Assembly: GCA_025964065.1 (NCBI GenBank)
Contig: JAOPZO010000023.1
Coordinates: forward strand, 1 to 10,867
Direction of reading: 5' to 3'
Length of the DNA stretch: 10,867 nucleotides
Origin: Solirubrobacterales bacterium
GTDB taxonomy: Bacteria > Actinomycetota > Thermoleophilia > Solirubrobacterales > Solirubrobacteraceae
The translations under genes and the position numbers were made by a program. This document shows, one piece after another, positions 6,707 to 10,867 of this stretch (the first letter of the stretch is position 1; each line of letters begins with the position of its first letter). Below the pieces are notes generated by a model. The model was not told the DNA's origin and made no database searches. It was given only the letters and a program-made list of their open reading frames with translations.

Positions 6707-6738
6707 GCGCCCACGAGCCTGCAACGGCTCGCGGGCGC
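6707..6738 (+). promoter_or_regulatory. Strong intercistronic hairpin between prmA and prmB
   Basis: Bases 6707-6719 pair with 6726-6738: 12 of 13 positions match, with a single A-C mismatch at 6713/6732, around a 6-nt loop TGCAAC. It lies in the only long gap (81 nt) among the tightly packed genes, 12 nt ahead of the prmB ribosome site (AAGGAG, 6751-6756). No T-tract follows, so it is more likely an RNA stability, processing or partial attenuation element than a full terminator. Confidence 0.55.
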
Positions 6739-6762
6739 CGGCCCGACGGCAAGGAGCGACAC

Positions 6763-7833
6763 ATGGGACGCAAGCACACCGTCACGTTCGAGCCGGTCGA
6801 TGTCGAGATGGAGGTCGACGAGGACGAGACGATCCTGGACGCCGCCTTCCGCCAGGGCATCATGCTCATGCACGGCTGCCGCGAGGGGCAGTGCTCGGCC
6901 TGCAAGAGCTTCGTCGTCGAGGGCGAGGTCGACATGGACAAGTACTCGACGTTCGCCCTGCCGGACTTCGAGGAGGCCGAGGGGTTCACGCTGCTGTGCA
7001 AGGCGCACGCGGTCTCCGACCTCACGATCGAGCTCGTCAACTTCGACGAGGACGCGCTGCGCGACGCGCTGCCGCTCGTCACCACGGAGGCCGAGGTGCT
7101 CGAGATCTCGCGCCTGACCCCCGACATCTTCCGCCTGGCCCTCCAGCTGCCGGACGACAAGCTGGCCTTCCATCCGGGCCAGTACGTGGACATCCAGATG
7201 CCCGAGGAGGGCGTGAAGCACCGCTCGTTCAGCATGAGCAACACGCCGGGCCCGAGCGGGCGCCTCGAGTTCATGATCAAGCTCTACCCCGACGCGTACT
7301 TCGCGGGGATGCTCGACCGCGCCGAGGCCGCGGGCGGAAGCGGCGCCAACGGCAAGGGGGCGCTCGCGATCGGCGACAAGCTCACCGTGGTCGGCCCGTA
7401 CGGGGCGTTCACCCTGCGCGAGTCCGAGCGGCCGCTCGTCTTCATCGGCGGCGGTGCCGGCATGGCCCCGATCTTCTCGCTCGTCACCTCGATGGTCGAG
7501 AAGCAGATCGACCGCCCGGCGGTCTTCTACTACGGCGCGCGGACCGAGGGCGACCTCTTCCACGTGGCCGAGATCACCGCGCTGGCGGAGCAGCTCCCGA
7601 ACCTCCGGTTCGTCCCGGTGCTCTCGCACTGCGCAGACGACGACACGAGTTGGACGGGCGAGCGGGGGATGGTCACCGACGTGGTCGACCGTCTCGAGGG
7701 CGACCTCGCCGGCGCGGACGCCTACCTCTGCGGCCCGCCGCCGATGGTGGACGCCGCCATCGCCCTGCTCGAGCGCCACCAGGTCCCCGCGGACCAGATC
7801 CACTTCGACAAGTTCACCACGACGACGGACTAG
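6763..7833 (+). CDS. prmB: Monooxygenase reductase component (2Fe-2S ferredoxin / FAD / NAD(P)H)
   Basis: A 356-residue reductase that moves electrons from NAD(P)H via FAD and a 2Fe-2S cluster to the PrmA diiron site. The N-terminal plant-type ferredoxin domain has cluster ligands Cys39, Cys44, Cys47 and Cys79 (CREGQCSAC ... LLCKAH). The FAD-binding barrel has the RSFSMSN motif (154-160) preceded by HPGQYVDIQMP. The nicotinamide-binding domain carries GGGAGMAPI (229-237) and the terminal CGPPPM (323-328). The order ferredoxin-FAD-NAD is that of MmoC/TmoF-type reductases, and length is normal. A short Gly/Ala/Ser stretch (about 188-200) sits between helix and strand near the end of the FAD domain and looks like a lineage-specific insertion. 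The start is ATG 6763 with AAGGAG at 6751-6756. The stop overlaps the ribosome site of prmC. Confidence 0.95.
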   Translation: MGRKHTVTFEPVDVEMEVDEDETILDAAFRQGIMLMHGCREGQCSACKSFVVEGEVDMDKYSTFALPDFEEAEGFTLLCKAHAVSDLTIELVNFDEDALRDALPLVTTEAEVLEISRLTPDIFRLALQLPDDKLAFHPGQYVDIQMPEEGVKHRSFSMSNTPGPSGRLEFMIKLYPDAYFAGMLDRAEAAGGSGANGKGALAIGDKLTVVGPYGAFTLRESERPLVFIGGGAGMAPIFSLVTSMVEKQIDRPAVFYYGARTEGDLFHVAEITALAEQLPNLRFVPVLSHCADDDTSWTGERGMVTDVVDRLEGDLAGADAYLCGPPPMVDAAIALLERHQVPADQIHFDKFTTTTD

Positions 7834-7843
7834 GGAGCACAAC

Positions 7844-8959
7844 ATGGCCGAAGACACCATCCAGAAGCCCGCGAAGGTTCGCAGCGTCCCGATCACCCAC
7901 TTCACCGACTCGGAGGCGGGCGCCAAGGAGTTCCCGTCGTCGCGCAGCCGGTCGTACAACTACTTCGAGCCGGCCAAGCGCCGCGCCTCGGTGTACGAGG
8001 ACGTGACGGTCGACGTCCAGCCCGATCCCGAGCGCCACCTGACGCAGGGCTGGGTGTACGCGTTCGCCGACGGCACCTCGGGCTATCCCAAGGAGTGGAC
8101 GCAGCTCAAGTCCTCGGACTGGCACGAGTTCCGTGACCCGAACGAGGAGTGGAACATGACGATCTTCCGCAACGCGGCGAACACCGTGCGGCAGGTCGCC
8201 CAGTCCCTCGCCAACGCGAAGGCCGCCGGCTCCTACGCGGGCTGGAGCCGGTCGTGGGCGCAGATCGTGGAGCGCCACGTCAGCGCCTGGGCGCACGTGG
8301 AGCACGGCCTCGGGCTGCACGTCTACACGCCGTCCCAGCGCGATGCGCCGACGAACATGATCAACAACGCCCTGGCCGTCGGCGCGGTGCACAAGCTCCG
8401 CTTCGCGCAGGACCTGATCCTCTACAACCTCGAGCTCACGGAGCTCATCGAGGGCTTCGACGGCTCGGCGCACGTCGACGTGTTCCAGAACGACCCGATC
8501 TGGCAGAAGACGCGCGAGACGGTCGAGCAGATCACGGGCACCCGCGACTGGGCCGAGCAGTTCTTCGTCACCGCGGTGATCTTCGAGCCGCTCGTCGGCG
8601 AGCTGTTCCGCTCCGGCTTCGTCATGCAGGCCGCTGCACCGCAGGGCGACTTCGTGACGCCGACGCTGATGGGCGCCGGGGAGAGCGACTGCGCCCGGGA
8701 GCAGAAGGGCGCCCGCGCACTGTTCTCGATGCTCACCCAGGACCCGGAGTTCGGCGCGGCCAACAAGGCCGTCATGGAGGGCTGGCTCGAGAAGTGGACC
8801 CCCCGCTGCCTCGAGGCCGGCCGCCAGCTGCAGCCCATCTGGTCGCAGGTCTCGGAGAAGGTCGTGCGCTTCGACGACTCGCTCGCCCGCTCGTTCGCCC
8901 GCATGAACGACCTGCTCAACGACATCGACATCACCGCCCCCAAGGAGATCACCGCATGA
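7844..8959 (+). CDS. prmC: Soluble diiron monooxygenase, hydroxylase small (beta) subunit
   Basis: A 371-residue beta subunit of the hydroxylase. It shares the ferritin-like helical fold of the alpha subunit but is not expected to bind iron, and none of the paired Glu-x2-His motifs is intact. It packs against PrmA to form the hydroxylase and helps shape the docking surface for the partner proteins. Recognisable family segments are SYNYFEPAKRRASVYEDVTVD (37-57), the WHEFRDPNEEW region (93-103), and the helix series QFFVTAVIFEPLVGELFRSGF (239-259). The start is ATG 7844. Its ribosome site GGGAG (7833-7837) begins inside the prmB stop codon, and the gap to prmB is 10 nt. The 3' end overlaps prmD by four bases (ATGA). 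Placement after the reductase, rather than next to the alpha subunit, is the Prm/Mim order and differs from methane monooxygenase. Confidence 0.95.
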   Translation: MAEDTIQKPAKVRSVPITHFTDSEAGAKEFPSSRSRSYNYFEPAKRRASVYEDVTVDVQPDPERHLTQGWVYAFADGTSGYPKEWTQLKSSDWHEFRDPNEEWNMTIFRNAANTVRQVAQSLANAKAAGSYAGWSRSWAQIVERHVSAWAHVEHGLGLHVYTPSQRDAPTNMINNALAVGAVHKLRFAQDLILYNLELTELIEGFDGSAHVDVFQNDPIWQKTRETVEQITGTRDWAEQFFVTAVIFEPLVGELFRSGFVMQAAAPQGDFVTPTLMGAGESDCAREQKGARALFSMLTQDPEFGAANKAVMEGWLEKWTPRCLEAGRQLQPIWSQVSEKVVRFDDSLARSFARMNDLLNDIDITAPKEITA

Positions 8960-9312
8960 GCACCCCTGACCGCTTCGCCGCCAACCCGACCTCGTCCAAC
9001 GAGACCGGCGTGACGCTGATGAACAACGTGGCCGGCCAGGTCGTGGCCGAGATCATGTCCCGGAAGCAGGACGTGTCGATCCGTGAGCTGCCGTCGATGA
9101 TCCGCGTCGACGGCATCCGCCAGATGGACTTCGTCTTCGAGGAGATCGCCGAGGCGCTCGGCTGGGCCGACTTCGGCCACGACGACTTCGAGGAGATCAT
9201 GTCGACGCACTACGGCCGCATGGTCGTGATGGACGACCGCGTCGTCATGTTCGCCAACCCGGAGGACGCCGCGCAGTACACGGGCTTCGACCTCCCGGTC
9301 GTGGGGGTCTGA
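8956..9312 (+). CDS. prmD: Monooxygenase coupling/effector protein (MmoB/DmpM family)
   Basis: A 118-residue effector protein of the MmoB/DmpM family. It has no cofactor; it docks on the hydroxylase near the diiron centre and tunes O2 activation, product release and coupling of NADH use to hydroxylation. Visible family features are NETGVTLMNNVAGQVVAEIM (15-34), the strand SIRELPSMIRVDGIRQMDFVFEEIAEALG (41-69), and the tail GRMVVMDDRVVMFAN (87-101). The start is ATG 8956, sharing ATGA with the prmC stop, with AGGAG at 8943-8947 inside prmC. Translation is therefore probably coupled, which fits a stoichiometric complex partner. Length is typical. Confidence 0.95.
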   Translation: MSTPDRFAANPTSSNETGVTLMNNVAGQVVAEIMSRKQDVSIRELPSMIRVDGIRQMDFVFEEIAEALGWADFGHDDFEEIMSTHYGRMVVMDDRVVMFANPEDAAQYTGFDLPVVGV

Positions 9313-9313
9313 C

Positions 9314-10363
9314 GTGTACTCCAAGGACGGCGAGGACTACTACGTCCTCGACAGCCACCTCCACTTCTGGGACGCGAGCCCCGCGAACTGGGTGAAGGGG
9401 CAGGAGAACTACGCCAAGGGGTGGATCGAGTGCTTCCACGCCTACCAGTCGCTCGGGCCGGAGGAGACCCACTGGCCCATCGAGCACTTCATGAAGTACT
9501 CCGAAGAAGATCTGGTCAAGGACGTCTACGTGGACGGGTACGTCGACAAGGCGATCTTCCAGTCGACGTACCTGCGCGAGTGGTACACGGAGGGCTTCAA
9601 CGACATCACGAAGAACGCGTCGCTCCTGGAGCAGCTCGGGGACAGGATGATCGTCAACGGCCGCTTCGATCCGCGTGATGGCGAGGCCGGCCTGCGCCAG
9701 CTCGAGGAGGACCACGCGCGCTACGGCCTGAAGGGCGTGAAGCTCTACACGGCCGAGTGGAAGGACGGCTCGCGCGGCTGGACGCTGAAGGACCCGGAGG
9801 CGCAGCCGTTCCTCGAGAAGTGCATGGAGCTCGGGATCAAGAACGTGCACGTCCACAAGGGGCCGACGATCTGGCCCCTGGACAAGGACGCGTTCGACGT
9901 GAAGGACATCGACTTCGCGGCGACGAGCTTCCCCGAGCTGAACTTCGTCGTGGAGCACGTGGGCCTCCCCCGCATCGACGACTTCTGCTACATGGCGACG
10001 CAGGAGCCCAACGTGTACGCGGGCCTCTCCGTGGTCACCGGCGCACTGATGCACGCCCGCCCGCGGTTCTTCGCGAAGGTCATGGGCGAGCTGCTGTTCT
10101 GGGTCGGCGAGGACAAGATGCTCTTCGGCTCCGACTACGGCATCTGGGAGCCCAAGTGGCAGGTCGAGGGCCTCGTGGCCTGGGACTACCCCGAGGGCGA
10201 CGCGGCGTACGACGAGTACCCGCGCTGGACCACCGCGTCGAAGAAGAAGGTGCTCGGCCTCAACGCGGCCAAGCTCTACGGCGTCGAGGTGCCGGCGGCG
10301 CTGCGGCTGCCCGCCGAGCCGGCGGCACAGGACGCGGCGCAGCTCGTGGAGAGCGCCGTCTGA
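9314..10363 (+). CDS. Amidohydrolase-2 family metal-dependent hydrolase, operon-linked
   Basis: A 349-residue protein of the amidohydrolase-2 (ACMSD-like) group, a TIM-barrel metal enzyme family covering decarboxylases and hydrolases. Candidate metal ligands are His15 and His17 (DSHLHFWD), His179/His181 (VHVHKGP), His215 (VEHVGLPR) and Asp274 (LFGSDYGIWEP), in the expected order. It starts with GTG 9314, one base after the prmD stop, with a G-rich ribosome site at 9302-9306. The next gene overlaps its stop by one base. This tight coupling, and its recurrence in related Prm/Mim clusters, implies a role in monooxygenase function. No step of propane or acetone oxidation obviously needs this chemistry, so the substrate is unknown. 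The C-terminal ~20 residues are Ala-rich and probably disordered. Family call strong, role open. Confidence 0.88.
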   Translation: MYSKDGEDYYVLDSHLHFWDASPANWVKGQENYAKGWIECFHAYQSLGPEETHWPIEHFMKYSEEDLVKDVYVDGYVDKAIFQSTYLREWYTEGFNDITKNASLLEQLGDRMIVNGRFDPRDGEAGLRQLEEDHARYGLKGVKLYTAEWKDGSRGWTLKDPEAQPFLEKCMELGIKNVHVHKGPTIWPLDKDAFDVKDIDFAATSFPELNFVVEHVGLPRIDDFCYMATQEPNVYAGLSVVTGALMHARPRFFAKVMGELLFWVGEDKMLFGSDYGIWEPKWQVEGLVAWDYPEGDAAYDEYPRWTTASKKKVLGLNAAKLYGVEVPAALRLPAEPAAQDAAQLVESAV

Positions 10364-10867
10364 TGGTCGGGCAGGCCCAGGTGCTCGCGGCGCTCGCGAC
10401 CGTCCACGATCCCGAGCTCGACGAGCCGATCACCGCGCTCGGCTTCGTCGCCTCGTGCGTCGTGTCGGGGCGGGGCGAGGTCGCGGTGCACCTGCGCCTG
10501 CCCACCCCGCAGTGCGCGCCGAACTTCGCGTTCCTGATGGTCGCCGACGCGCGCGAGGCCGTGCGCGGCGTGCCCGGGGTGGAGCGCGTCGGCGTCGTCC
10601 TCGACGACCACTACACGGGCGCGGAGATCAACGCCGCCGTCGACGGTGGCGGCAGCTTCGACGACGCGTTCCCCGGCGAGTCCGAGGAGAGCCTCGACGC
10701 GCTCCGCGAGCTCTTCCGGCGCAAGGCGCTCGTCGCTCGCCAGAGCCGCGTGTGCCGCACGTTCCTCGCCGCCGGCGACACGCACGAGCAGGCCGTCGCG
10801 CGGACCGTCGCCGAGCTGCCGCCCGGCATCGACGCGCGGCGCTGCCTCGAGCTGCGCGCGCAGCTCG
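10363..10867 (+). CDS. DUF59/MIP18-like iron-sulfur assembly protein (3' end beyond window)
   Basis: The gene opens at ATG 10363, overlapping the amidohydrolase stop as TGATG, with GGAGAG at 10348-10353, and runs open for 168 codons to the window end. Residues ~5-80 form a DUF59 domain: VHDPELDEPITALGFV (14-29) is its signature, and TPQCAPNF (48-55) carries the conserved cysteine (Cys51). Proteins of this family (PaaD, SufT, MIP18) support Fe-S cluster or metal insertion into target enzymes. Beyond residue ~100 there is an acidic linker and a helical region (SLDALRELFRRKALVARQSRVC) that is not part of the basic domain; I do not recognise it. In this operon it could help mature the PrmB 2Fe-2S cluster or the PrmA diiron site, as PaaD helps a phenylacetyl-CoA diiron epoxidase. 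That role is inferred. Confidence 0.85.
   Translation, partial: MVGQAQVLAALATVHDPELDEPITALGFVASCVVSGRGEVAVHLRLPTPQCAPNFAFLMVADAREAVRGVPGVERVGVVLDDHYTGAEINAAVDGGGSFDDAFPGESEESLDALRELFRRKALVARQSRVCRTFLAAGDTHEQAVARTVAELPPGIDARRCLELRAQL

Noticed and set aside
4942..7959. Open frame of about 1,000 codons on the - strand opposite prmA and prmB
   Set aside because: Its translation is rich in Arg, Val, Glu and Asp with no recognisable domain, and it lies opposite two certain genes. Long antisense frames are expected in very GC-rich coding DNA.
6411..8006. Long + strand frame overlapping prmA, prmB and prmC in another phase
   Set aside because: Arg/Gly/Ala-rich out-of-phase translation spanning three confirmed genes; no motif or plausible start context.

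Overview
The window is very GC-rich, with strong G/C preference at third codon positions, and every gene looks actinobacterial. The protein styles (an Ala-Pro tail region in DnaX, a GAF plus winged-helix regulator, a Prm/Mim-type diiron monooxygenase) suggest a soil actinobacterium. A deep-branching lineage such as Thermoleophilia/Solirubrobacterales is possible, but that placement is inference. No tRNA, rRNA, CRISPR array, insertion sequence or attachment site was found.

Region 1 (1-1380) is a housekeeping DNA-maintenance block on the + strand: the 3' end of dnaX, then ebfC/ybaB (overlapping dnaX by one base) and recR. Region 2 (1448-4005) holds a large GAF-domain regulator on the + strand, a convergent SseB-like gene on the - strand, and a small YbjN/secretion-chaperone-like gene on the + strand. 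The last two diverge from a 106-bp spacer that contains a clean inverted repeat.

Region 3 (4083 to the window end) is the main feature: an IclR-family regulator followed by a complete four-component soluble diiron monooxygenase. The order is prmA (hydroxylase large subunit), prmB (2Fe-2S/FAD reductase), prmC (hydroxylase small subunit) and prmD (coupling protein). This order and these sequences match the propane/acetone/phenol monooxygenases called Prm or Mim in Rhodococcus, Gordonia and Mycobacterium. All six iron ligands and the active-site threonine are present at the spacing found in methane monooxygenase. Two further genes are tightly coupled downstream: a metal-dependent amidohydrolase (1-nt gap) and a DUF59/MIP18-type Fe-S assembly protein (1-nt overlap, cut by the window end). 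In related clusters an alcohol dehydrogenase and a dedicated GroEL-like chaperonin usually follow; they would lie outside this window.

In the working model, PrmB passes electrons from NAD(P)H through FAD and 2Fe-2S to the PrmA diiron centre in the PrmA-PrmC hydroxylase, with PrmD as effector, so that a small alkane or ketone is hydroxylated. The DUF59 protein may help load metal or Fe-S centres. The amidohydrolase has no proven role. Most genes from prmB onward are joined by overlaps or very short gaps. The exception is the 81-nt prmA-prmB junction, which carries two strong hairpins and may set different expression of hydroxylase and reductase.
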